This document shows positions 16,866 through 25,010 of a DNA stretch of 57,353 bases, one piece after another; within the stretch, counting starts at the first letter, position 1; every line of letters starts with the position of its first letter. Source of the DNA: Candidatus Poribacteria bacterium (lineage in GTDB: Bacteria > Poribacteria > WGA-4E > UBA9662); the NCBI GenBank assembly GCA_002709695.1, contig PAQF01000042.1:1-57353 (forward strand). Direction: 5' to 3'. Below the pieces are notes generated by a model, which worked only from the letters and a program-made list of their open reading frames with translations, made no database searches and was not told where the DNA came from. The translations under genes were made by a program, and so were the position numbers.

Positions 16866-17660
16866 ATGAATATTTCAGTTCTTTCTTACTCGTTTCGTGG
16901 GTTATTTAGCCAGGGTAAGATGGATGTTTTTGGGTATTTGGAAACGTGCAAATATCGTTATAACTTAGATGCAGTTGATATTTGGAGTGGATTTCTACCG
17001 AGCTTAGGCGAAGATTATCTGAAAAAAGTTCGTTTTGCTATTGATGAGCGTAATCTAGTTTTGGCTGATTTGTGTGTTGATGGGGCTCATATTTGGGAAG
17101 ATGATGCTGATCTACGGGAGCGGAACTATCAAAATGCCATCTCGTACTTGAAGTCTGCTGAGGTTTTGGGCGCTAAGTTTGTTCGAATTGATGCTGGCGG
17201 GCGCGAGCAAGCTTGGTCAGAAGAACAATTTGATGTTATTGTGAAGCGATACCGCGAGTATGCCCAGTGTGCCCAAGATCGAGGTTTTAAAGTTGGGATT
17301 GAGAATCATTGGGGGCCTGAAACCAAATGGGAGAATCTTAAGAAAGTGTATGAAGCTGTCGATCATCCAGGATTTGGAGTCTCCTGCCATATTGGAGGAT
17401 GGCATGGTACCCCAGATGAAATTGCAGAAGCTGATAGGAATGTCGCGCCTTGGGTTAGCCATACACATATTGATTGGGGCATTTGTCAGAGTTCATTGAC
17501 AGAGAAACTAACAAATCTCTGGAACTCTAATTATCAAGGGTACTATAGTATCGAGCACCATTCGGCTGTTGATGAATACACGGAAGTTGCTGTTCAACTG
17601 GCACAAGTGCGTGATGTGTTGACTAGATTAAGGTTAGAAGGCTCAGGCCGGATAGCCTAG
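16866..17660 (+). CDS. Sugar phosphate isomerase/epimerase-like TIM barrel
   Basis: 264 residues from the preferred start (ATG 16866, with GAGG 7 nt upstream). A TTG at 16842 would add eight residues. Motifs are NISVLSYSF at the start, LGAKFVRIDAGG, VGIENHWGP and a run of His in SHTHIDWG, with YYSIEHH near the end. These are the usual Glu/His/Asp metal ligands of xylose isomerase-like barrels. Likely substrates are ketoses or inosose-type compounds. It belongs to the set of scattered sugar-catabolic genes here. A PhyH gene follows 63 nt later on the same strand. Confidence 0.85.
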   Translation: MNISVLSYSFRGLFSQGKMDVFGYLETCKYRYNLDAVDIWSGFLPSLGEDYLKKVRFAIDERNLVLADLCVDGAHIWEDDADLRERNYQNAISYLKSAEVLGAKFVRIDAGGREQAWSEEQFDVIVKRYREYAQCAQDRGFKVGIENHWGPETKWENLKKVYEAVDHPGFGVSCHIGGWHGTPDEIAEADRNVAPWVSHTHIDWGICQSSLTEKLTNLWNSNYQGYYSIEHHSAVDEYTEVAVQLAQVRDVLTRLRLEGSGRIA

Positions 17661-17723
17661 TTAAATACAATTTGTTGAATTTAAGATAGGAAACGAACTT
17701 TACGCAGATAGGGTTGGTAGGGA

Positions 17724-18611
17724 ATGAAATTTAAGGTGCTGACTGAGGAACAGAAATGGCACTTCATCGATAAAGGTCATATTGTCATCAGGCAAGCATT
17801 TTCTAGGGGTTTGGCTGCGGAGTGGCGGGAGATTGCTTTCAAAAGGTTAGGGTATGAACCAGATGATCCGTTGACTTGGGAACAGGAGCGTGTCCATATG
17901 CCGTCTATGAATAGTGTGTCTATTCAATCTGTTTCTCCATATACCTATGATGTTATTTGTGATTTGTTGGGTGGTCAAGATCGGTTGTCCAATCCTAACT
18001 TGCACTGGCGAGATGGGTTTATCATAAATTTTTCTGTTGGTTTTGATGAAGAATGGCAACCACCATCGTCCAATGTTGAGGGTTGGCATAAAGATGGCGA
18101 TTTCTTCCGTCATTTTTTGGATAGCCCAGAACAAGGATTATTGACTATTGTAGTCTGGTCGGATATTTACCCTCAAAGTGGTGGGACTTTTGTGGCTTGT
18201 GATTCAGTAAAGTATATTGCTAGATATCTTCTTGAAAATCCTCAAGGTTTCTTGCCACATGAAGCAGGATTTGCCCAATTTATTCATGAATGTAAAGACT
18301 TTATGGAAATTACTGGTCAGGCAGGCGATGTGATTCTAATCCATCCGTTTGTGCTACACGCGGGGTCACGAAACCCTTCTGGCCGAGCTCGTTTTATCGC
18401 CAACCCCCCTGTGGCGCTAAAGGAGCCTATGAACTTCAATCGAAAAGTAGTAGATGAATTTTCTCCCGTTGAATTAGCTGTTTTGGAGGGACTGGGAGTG
18501 GATCGGCTGGATTTTAGACCGGCATCACCACGCCAACGGATTGTTCCAGAACGTGTAAAACATGAGCAAAAAATTTTAGAAGAGCAGAAAACTAGACTCA
18601 CTCGTTCATAA
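17724..18611 (+). CDS. Phytanoyl-CoA dioxygenase (PhyH) family protein
   Basis: 295 residues. It has a full Fe(II)/2-oxoglutarate site: the H-x-D motif in GWHKDGDFF, the second-lobe stretch VVWSDIYPQSGGTFVA, and the distal His plus 2-oxoglutarate arginine in HPFVLHAGSRNPSGRARF (spanning roughly 212-229). The C terminus is charged and possibly helical. The substrate is unknown; PhyH proteins hydroxylate lipids, alkaloids, phosphonates and others. It is the second of three PhyH genes in the window and sits just after an isomerase. Confidence 0.9.
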   Translation: MKFKVLTEEQKWHFIDKGHIVIRQAFSRGLAAEWREIAFKRLGYEPDDPLTWEQERVHMPSMNSVSIQSVSPYTYDVICDLLGGQDRLSNPNLHWRDGFIINFSVGFDEEWQPPSSNVEGWHKDGDFFRHFLDSPEQGLLTIVVWSDIYPQSGGTFVACDSVKYIARYLLENPQGFLPHEAGFAQFIHECKDFMEITGQAGDVILIHPFVLHAGSRNPSGRARFIANPPVALKEPMNFNRKVVDEFSPVELAVLEGLGVDRLDFRPASPRQRIVPERVKHEQKILEEQKTRLTRS

Positions 18612-18638
18612 TTGATAATAGTGTTGGAATTTGTATAA

Positions 18639-19793
18639 ATGTGTATGGTGATGAGCAGGATTAATATTTTTGCTAAAAACTTTTTTGCCAAACCTGAAAT
18701 AAAGTTAACTCTCTTATGTTTCTTTATAACACGAACACTTTTAACTCTTATTGGAGTGACGTCACGGGTTATACTTAAATCCCATCGTGGTAGAGGGAGG
18801 GGCGATGTCTTAAAAAATGTTTGGTTAGATATATGGGGGGTGTGGGATACTGGTTGGTATCTGAATATCGCTCAGAATTGGTATACGATTGATATCAACT
18901 CTCATGGTGGTGCTAACTACGGTTTCTTCCCTTTGTATCCATTTTTAATGCGGATTGTTGGATGGTTTGTTCAAAACAATTATATTGGTGGCATTATTGT
19001 ATCTAATGTTGCCCTTTTAGTTTCATGCATCTTCCTTTACAAGTTAGTTGAACGCGAAGCGAGTTCGGAGATCGCACTGAATTCGATCAAGTTCTTGTTT
19101 CTGTTTCCGACAGCCTTCATTTTTTCAGCTGTCTTTTCGGAATCTTTATTTGTTGCTTGTATGTTGGTTTCTTTCTATTTTGCCAGAGGTAACAGATGGT
19201 TATGGGCAGGTTTTTTTGGAGGATTAACTGCTTTGACCAGATCAATCGGAGTATTTGTCTGTCTTCCTTTATTTTACGAATATATTTACTCAAAGAATTT
19301 TAAGGTAGCTAATGTCCGTGTAGATGTTCTATGTTTGTCACTTGTGCCTATAGGTCTATCGCTTTTTGCATTCTTGAATTATCGTTTAACAGGTGACTTT
19401 CTTGCATTTTCACATATTCAACAAACTGGTTGGGGACACGAATGGACAAATCCGTTTAGTGTACTATTAGGGAGTTTGGTAGATGGAGACCCAATTCACT
19501 TTCTAAATGGGCTTTTTTCGATTACAGCTATCGTTGTGCTTTCCGTTGGCATCAGAAAAATTGGTTTTTCGTTTTGGTTAATGGGCATGATTCTGCTACT
19601 TTTCCCACCATCAGCTGGCAAGGTATGTATGAACAGTATGTTAAGGTATGGACTAGTCGTCTTTCCGTTTTATGTGATATTTGCCAAGATATCAGAAAAT
19701 CCTATTTGGTATTGGATGTTGGTTATCATCCTGACAATTTTACAGGGGGTTCTGATGGTTTATTGGACCAATGGCTATCATTTGATTATTTAA
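18639..19793 (+). CDS. PIG-V-like integral membrane mannosyltransferase
   Basis: 384 residues, with about eight to ten membrane segments. The first loop carries WDTGWYLNIAQNWY and YGFFPLYPFLMRIVG, the signature of the PIG-V/GT-C-type family, in which an acidic residue in the first extracytoplasmic loop is catalytic. Such bacterial proteins probably transfer a sugar from a polyprenyl-phosphate donor outside the membrane. Several Met codons lie near the start (18639, 18645, 18651) and none has a clear Shine-Dalgarno sequence, so the exact start is uncertain. A metallophosphoesterase gene begins 18 nt after the stop. Confidence 0.8.
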   Translation: MCMVMSRINIFAKNFFAKPEIKLTLLCFFITRTLLTLIGVTSRVILKSHRGRGRGDVLKNVWLDIWGVWDTGWYLNIAQNWYTIDINSHGGANYGFFPLYPFLMRIVGWFVQNNYIGGIIVSNVALLVSCIFLYKLVEREASSEIALNSIKFLFLFPTAFIFSAVFSESLFVACMLVSFYFARGNRWLWAGFFGGLTALTRSIGVFVCLPLFYEYIYSKNFKVANVRVDVLCLSLVPIGLSLFAFLNYRLTGDFLAFSHIQQTGWGHEWTNPFSVLLGSLVDGDPIHFLNGLFSITAIVVLSVGIRKIGFSFWLMGMILLLFPPSAGKVCMNSMLRYGLVVFPFYVIFAKISENPIWYWMLVIILTILQGVLMVYWTNGYHLII

Positions 19794-19810
19794 GCATAAA
19801 GAGGAATTGT

Positions 19811-20848
19811 ATGCGTTTCGTATTTTTCACAGATATCCACCTTCTTGAAAACAAAGACTCTATTATCGGCTTTGAGAAATGCTTGGACAGAATGTTAGCT
19901 TTCGATCCTCAACTGCTCATTAACGGTGGTGATTTGGGGGTTACTACTGAAGCCGTTAACACCTATTATGCAATGATTAAAGAATTGCCAGTACCAGTTT
20001 ATCAGGTAAACGGCAACCATGAGATTTGCAATGGATCCCTAATTCCAGAAGAAGCAGGACAATTTTCGTATAGCTTTGACGATCATGGTATCCATTTTGT
20101 GATATTCGACACAGTTAGATATTTCGAGCCGACAGATGAACATCCACACAATTGGTATTTCGTTGCTGACCAACAAAATCTGGAATGGTTGGCTGCGGAC
20201 TTGGCAGGAATTCCTAAACAGATGCCAGTTATCTTGGCTAGCCATTGTGCATTATCGACTTCTGCACCTTTCCGTTTTGGTCAAAAGATAGGTATGGAAT
20301 TTCCGGTGAATGAAGTAACAGATGCTGACAAGGTACTAGATCTACTTAAGTCGTTCGAAAACGTGGCCACACTTCACGGCCATGATCACGAAAATTGTCG
20401 TCATTCTGTTGAAGGAATTCAGATACTAACGACGGCTGCTGTGGCTGGAGGATGGTGGAGAAACGGTTTGGATAGCCCTAATGTATCTGGCGAACCGCAG
20501 GGGTTTCGGGTTATTGATATTGATTCAGGACAAATCAGAAGCCGATACGTAGCCCTGCAGGAGAGCCAACCGCAGCTAGCTTCGTGGTATGTAGAAACGG
20601 CGGCTGATCGTTATTTTATCAATGTTTTCGATGCTTCCCCGGAAACACAGGTTTATGTTGATGATATTGGTAAATTACAACCATTGGATCCATTCTCGAA
20701 TTCAGCTAAATCGCTCTCACCACATTTTTATGAGTTTTCGGCTAAAAACATTGAGAAAATTGCATCTAAAAAAACACTTGGTCTTACTATTATATTTAAC
20801 AGTGGTCAAACAAATCGATTGGAAATTGATTGTCCCTTTTTCAGTTAA
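19811..20848 (+). CDS. Calcineurin-like metallophosphoesterase
   Basis: 345 residues. The five metallophosphoesterase blocks are visible in order: FFTDIHL, NGGDLG, VNGNHE, ILASHCAL and LHGHDHEN. They form a two-metal phosphohydrolase site. The C-terminal 90 residues are beta-like and may be a specificity domain. The start at ATG 19811 is set by AAGAGGA 6-12 nt upstream and by the conserved fold starting at residue 2; a longer frame from further upstream overlaps the previous gene. It is followed by a PhyH gene after 30 nt. No signal peptide is seen, so it is probably cytoplasmic. Confidence 0.9.
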   Translation: MRFVFFTDIHLLENKDSIIGFEKCLDRMLAFDPQLLINGGDLGVTTEAVNTYYAMIKELPVPVYQVNGNHEICNGSLIPEEAGQFSYSFDDHGIHFVIFDTVRYFEPTDEHPHNWYFVADQQNLEWLAADLAGIPKQMPVILASHCALSTSAPFRFGQKIGMEFPVNEVTDADKVLDLLKSFENVATLHGHDHENCRHSVEGIQILTTAAVAGGWWRNGLDSPNVSGEPQGFRVIDIDSGQIRSRYVALQESQPQLASWYVETAADRYFINVFDASPETQVYVDDIGKLQPLDPFSNSAKSLSPHFYEFSAKNIEKIASKKTLGLTIIFNSGQTNRLEIDCPFFS

Positions 20849-20878
20849 AACGATGATAGAAAAACATTAGGAGAAATC

Positions 20879-21729
20879 ATGATATCAGTATCTGCAATTG
20901 ATGAGTATGTCCAAAATGGGTATCATGTTGCACGGAATTTGGTTTCCCCTGATGAAATAGCAGAACTTCAGGAAGATAGCATAAAACTGGCTCGGGGCGA
21001 GTATAATTGTTCAAGCCTTCCACCTGTGGAGGCAGTGTAAGTAATAATCAGGCGTTAAAAAAGATTTTGTGTGTTCATCAACCCCATCACGTTAGTCCTG
21101 TTATATTGAAATATATCAAACACCCCAAAATTTGCCAATGTCTTGGTCAGATTGTTGGTGCACATTTACCTTGGTGGGATGGTCGTGTAAAATGTATGCA
21201 GTCGATGCTCTTTATTAAGCCGCTTGGTTTTCAAGGAAACCCTTGGCATCAGGATGAGACGGCAATCCCTACACGAGATCGATCCCTAACGGGAGCATGG
21301 ATTGCATTGGATGATGCCACTGTTAATAACGGTTGTTTGATGATATTGCCAAAATCTCATCAGAGTGGTTATTTGCATCACCGTCGCCAGACGATTGATG
21401 TTGATGAGTATGATGATACAGGTGAAGCATACGATTTCGATCAATCCCAGCTGGTGCCAGTGGGAGTTAAAGTGGGTGATGTAATATTTTTTAATGGCTA
21501 CCTAATGCATGGATCAAAGAAGAATCGCAGTCAGAAATATCGTAGAGCTCTAGTTTACCATTATTGTAACGCTTGGTCGTTACTCCCATGGAAAAAGGCA
21601 CCAGCTATGGCTGATTATCGCGGTGTTATTCTTATTAATGGAGAGGATCCATATGCATGGACGGGGACGGAGGAGTTGAATGCTGGAAATGTTGGGCTGC
21701 GTCGGTGTAAGGCGGCTGAATCTGATTGA
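20879..21729 (+). CDS. Phytanoyl-CoA dioxygenase (PhyH) family protein with a frameshift
   Basis: The proper start is ATG 20879, with AGGAGA 5 nt upstream, giving DEYVQNGYHVARNLVS, the normal PhyH N terminus. That frame hits TAA at 21038. The rest of the protein continues in the +1-numbered frame from about SNNQALKKILCVHQPH (near 21040) to 21729. The second part has the iron site WHQDET, WIALDDATVNNGCLM, and the distal MHGSKKNRS and YRRALVY. The two parts fit one protein of about 283 residues, separated by one missing base near 21020-21040. It is either a recent inactivating mutation or a sequence error. No slippery heptamer is seen. Confidence 0.82.
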
Positions 21730-21759
21730 TGTCGTTGTTATAAAAATGAGGGTAAGTGA

Positions 21760-22788
21760 ATGCCGGATCATTTTCCATTAATTGAAGTATCAGGTTCTCC
21801 TTATGAAATGGGTTATCAGCATGGAGCCCAAGCAGCTGATCTTGTTAAAAAGTATTTAACTTGGATTGAGAAACTGACAGAAATATCGCGAGACATACTT
21901 TGTAGAAATGCCATGCTGTTTCTGCCATTGATTAAGGCTTTGAGTCCCGACTTGGTGGAAGAAATTGAAGGATTAGCAGATGGTGCCAATATCAGTTTTG
22001 AGGAATCTGTCTTGTGTCAAGTTCGTGCTGAAGCATCCCAAAAACCAGACGGAGGGTGTACGGCATTTGCCCTAACGCGAACAGCAACGGATAATGGGAA
22101 AACACTGGCTGGACAGAATCAAGATCTTGAACCGGAATATGCAGATATTGCTATCCTACTTCGAGTCAAACCAGATGGGAACAAACCACGAGCCTTAATG
22201 TTTACTTTTGCTGGCCAGCTTGGTTATTCTGGTATGAACCAGTATGGAGTGGCGCATTTTGCTAATGCGTTGTACGATTTTCAGTGGCAATTTGGATTAC
22301 CTCATTATCCTTTGAAGAGAATTCTGCTTGAACAGCCAAATATTGATGCATGTATAAGCCTCCTCACTCAGCACAGGACGTGTTCGGCTGCTAATAAGGT
22401 TATCTGTGATGGGCATGGTCAGATTCGTGATGTTGAGATCCATCCTACAGGTATTGCCTTGTTTCATGATGAATCACCCGATCATTTGTTACACGCAAAC
22501 CATTATCTGACACCTGAATTTGTTAATTATGAATCCTATTCGTTAAAGGATTCTACTTCTAGATTAAGTCGGATGCGTAGTTTAGTTAAACAGAATTGGG
22601 GACAAATTTCCGTTGAGACCATGAAAGAGATTTTAGCTGATCATCTTGGTGATCCTGCAGGGATTTGTCGTCATGGTGCAGTTGGGATGCATTCCATTTC
22701 TGGTTATATTGCTGAGCCCGCAGTCGGTCTCCTGCACGTTCGGTGTGGGCATGGATGCACTGGCAGTTGGAAAACCTACGAAGTTTAG
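21760..22788 (+). CDS. C45 peptidase/acyl-CoA:6-APA acyltransferase-like Ntn hydrolase
   Basis: 342 residues. The start EVSGSPYEMGYQHGAQ is the family's typical entry (G-x-x-Y-E-x-G...HG). The likely autoprocessing and catalytic cysteine is in DGGCTAFAL (C100), followed by AGQNQDLEP. This family comprises N-terminal-nucleophile hydrolases that cleave or transfer acyl groups, as in penicillin side-chain exchange. Physiological substrates in bacteria are mostly unknown. No signal peptide is seen. It follows the frameshifted PhyH gene by 30 nt on the same strand and closes the block before a convergent gene. Confidence 0.88.
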   Translation: MPDHFPLIEVSGSPYEMGYQHGAQAADLVKKYLTWIEKLTEISRDILCRNAMLFLPLIKALSPDLVEEIEGLADGANISFEESVLCQVRAEASQKPDGGCTAFALTRTATDNGKTLAGQNQDLEPEYADIAILLRVKPDGNKPRALMFTFAGQLGYSGMNQYGVAHFANALYDFQWQFGLPHYPLKRILLEQPNIDACISLLTQHRTCSAANKVICDGHGQIRDVEIHPTGIALFHDESPDHLLHANHYLTPEFVNYESYSLKDSTSRLSRMRSLVKQNWGQISVETMKEILADHLGDPAGICRHGAVGMHSISGYIAEPAVGLLHVRCGHGCTGSWKTYEV

Positions 22789-22906
22789 CTTCTCGCAAAT
22801 AGGCCCTATAATTTGCTAGAGATGGTAAGTTCAAATAAACACAGAAAGGATGAGTTGCACTTTATTAAGAAAATACACTTAGTTTTTTTGTATAATATCC
22901 CGTTTC

Positions 22907-24607
22907 TTATTTCAAAATTACCATTTTCTTGGTCTGCGTGTAATTGTTAGTCTGAATGGTGTAGAAATAAGTACCACTGGCTACCCTTTCTCCATTGTTA
23001 TTTTTCCCATCCCAATGGATCGCTTTATCATGGCTAGTATACTTTCCTGATAGAGTATATCCTAGATCAAGCCTTCTTACTTCATTTCCTCTTAGGTCAG
23101 AAATGGTGAACGAGACATTAGTGTGTTCATGAAGTTCAAATGGGATCCATGTTTCAGGGTTGAATGGATTCGGATAGTTAGACAATAGTTGAGTTTTTTT
23201 AGGTAATTGTTTTGTAAGAAAAACTCTTAAGAGGTCTAATACAATTTCTTCAGGAAATGATAGATTGTACTTAGACTCTAGTTGATTAACTAGAGATTCG
23301 ATGTTACGTTTCTGGTTTGTCGTAAATTCGATTCCTTTAGTCATGTTTGGAGCAGCAGCAATTTTACCTCGTCCGAAGTTTCCTGCTACTATGACTAAAT
23401 CGAAGATGTTAACATTCTTGTCTCCATTGACGTCACCTAGTAGGTTATTGCCTGTTTTGCCAAATTGGCCTGCGGCCATCACTAAGTCGAAGATGTCGAC
23501 TGTTTTATCTCCATTGATATCACCTATTAATCTGGGTTGTTCTACTATGTTATCGTAGATAAGAGATTTGCCTGCTTTGTCAATGAATCCCCACTTGCCA
23601 TTTAATTCAACTGCTGCTAACCCTTGGGTGAAATTTCTTGCAGAGTCAAATTGGGGCTGGATTACTATCTCTCCTGTTTTGTTAACAAAACCCCATTTGT
23701 TGTCTAACTCGATTGGCGTTAACCTTCCGGCGGAATCCGCCACTTGAGGTTGAATGATGATCTGTCCTGTTTCGTCAATAAATCCCAATTTACGACCTAA
23801 TTCGACTAATGCCAGAATATCAATGAAGCTATTTACCCACTCAAATTGGGGGTCAATAGAGACTTGGTTGGTGTTGTCAATGATACCTGATTCACGGCCT
23901 AAGTCGATGAGCGTTGATTCATCAACGAAATCCCTTACAACGTTGCCTAATTCCGGGTTCAGTTCAATTGGTGTTGACCCTCCGGCGGAATCCGCCACTT
24001 GAGGTTGAATGATGATCTGTCCTGTTTCGTCAATAAATCCCAATTTACGACCTAATTCGACTAATGCCAGAATATCAATGAAGCCATTTATCCACTCAAA
24101 TTGGGGGTCAATAGAGACTTGGTTAGTGTTGTCAATGATACCTGATTCACGGCCTAAGTCGATGAGCGTTGATTCATCAACGAAATCCCTTACAACATTG
24201 CCTGATTCCGGGTTTAGTTCAACTTGGTTTAATGTGTTAATAGTATTCTGTATCCACTCAAGTTGTGTTTGAATAACTATTTTACCTGTTTTGTCAGTAA
24301 ACTCTGCTTTACTATCTAATTTGATCAATTTCAATTCTGCAATAAAATCACCCACTTGGTCAAACTGAGGTTGAATGATGATCTGTCCTGTTTTGTCAAT
24401 GGCGCCCCATTTCCCGTTTGATTTAACTAGTGCAAACCCTTCATGAAAAACCGATTCATTATGGACACCCCATATTATCATGGGATTTACCCCCGAGGGG
24501 AAAACCAATATGCTTTGGAATGGTACTGAGATTTTCTCCTGTGCAAAGGAGGCAATACAAACGGCGTAACAAAAGAACAAAGCTGAGAAAAGTCTACAGG
24601 ATTTCAT
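22907..24607 (-). CDS. Secreted WG-repeat protein with dockerin domain and C-terminal surface tag
   Basis: 566 residues. It has a signal peptide (cleavage about ASFA/QEK), about eight WG-type repeats (KWGAIDKTGQIIIQPQFDQ and variants), then a dockerin type I pair (GDINGDKTVDIFDLV, GDVNGDKNVNIFDLV), each with the calcium loop D-x-N-G-D. The C-terminal tag runs from YPNPFNPETWIPFEL through WDGKNNNGERVASGTYFY and ends in K, resembling FlgD/T9SS-type sorting domains. Two WG repeats are nearly identical at DNA level (255-bp duplication). A promoter is seen upstream at 24655-24683. It converges with the C45 gene. Confidence 0.9.
   Translation of the reverse strand: MKSCRLFSALFFCYAVCIASFAQEKISVPFQSILVFPSGVNPMIIWGVHNESVFHEGFALVKSNGKWGAIDKTGQIIIQPQFDQVGDFIAELKLIKLDSKAEFTDKTGKIVIQTQLEWIQNTINTLNQVELNPESGNVVRDFVDESTLIDLGRESGIIDNTNQVSIDPQFEWINGFIDILALVELGRKLGFIDETGQIIIQPQVADSAGGSTPIELNPELGNVVRDFVDESTLIDLGRESGIIDNTNQVSIDPQFEWVNSFIDILALVELGRKLGFIDETGQIIIQPQVADSAGRLTPIELDNKWGFVNKTGEIVIQPQFDSARNFTQGLAAVELNGKWGFIDKAGKSLIYDNIVEQPRLIGDINGDKTVDIFDLVMAAGQFGKTGNNLLGDVNGDKNVNIFDLVIVAGNFGRGKIAAAPNMTKGIEFTTNQKRNIESLVNQLESKYNLSFPEEIVLDLLRVFLTKQLPKKTQLLSNYPNPFNPETWIPFELHEHTNVSFTISDLRGNEVRRLDLGYTLSGKYTSHDKAIHWDGKNNNGERVASGTYFYTIQTNNYTQTKKMVILK
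23711..24220. repeat. 255-bp tandem duplication inside the WG-repeat gene
   Basis: Two copies, about 23711-23965 and 23966-24220, differ at only a few bases, for example at the GGTGTTGACC and GGCGTTAACC boundaries. Each unit encodes 85 residues, so the duplication keeps frame and adds one set of WG repeats. The near identity indicates a recent event, or ongoing length variation by slippage or recombination. Confidence 0.85.
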
Positions 24608-25010
24608 ATGAACTCACAGGTGGGTTTATTCAAATATTTCTATATATACATGAACTTATACATGAGATTTTTTTTGTAGTCAAGCGACTAATACTTCTAC
24701 CAATGTCGGAAATTGCGAGTATGAATCTTTTTCAATGCTGAATTTACCTGATGTATTTTGATGGTTTAAGCCGAAAAAGAGTAGAATCTTTGAAGGTCGA
24801 AGAATTGTGTTTTTAGTTAAAGTTGGGCTGAACTTGGGCTGGTAGAGAAATTCTATGTTCTCGATTGTCTCCCTTTGAACCGATCAACCTACATTTTCGT
24901 CTTATAATATAATTATAGTTTTGTACTTGATATCATTTGTCGTTTTAACATTGAGGACAGATCTGGATTAGAGTTGATATGATTGTTTTCTGGCTGTAAG
25001 GGGATTTTAC
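24608..25010. other. Divergent intergenic region between two tagged secreted proteins
   Basis: About 400 bases, AT-rich, separating the WG/dockerin gene and the subtilase gene. It holds the minus-strand promoter at 24655-24683. On the plus strand TATAAT-like boxes occur at 24903 and 24908, but no -35 box at a good distance was seen. No gene was found. Confidence 0.5.
24655..24683 (-). promoter_or_regulatory. Sigma-70-like promoter of the WG/dockerin gene
   Basis: On the minus strand, TTGACT (24678-24683) is followed after exactly 17 nt by TATAAG (24655-24660). It ends 48 nt upstream of the start codon at 24607. This matches the consensus well in both boxes and spacing. Confidence 0.6.

Noticed and set aside
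19574-19810. Longer start for the metallophosphoesterase
   Set aside because: It overlaps the membrane glycosyltransferase gene, has no start signal, and the conserved fold begins at ATG 19811.
21000-21050. Programmed ribosomal frameshift in the PhyH gene
   Set aside because: No slippery heptamer or downstream pseudoknot is seen, so mutation or sequence error is more likely.
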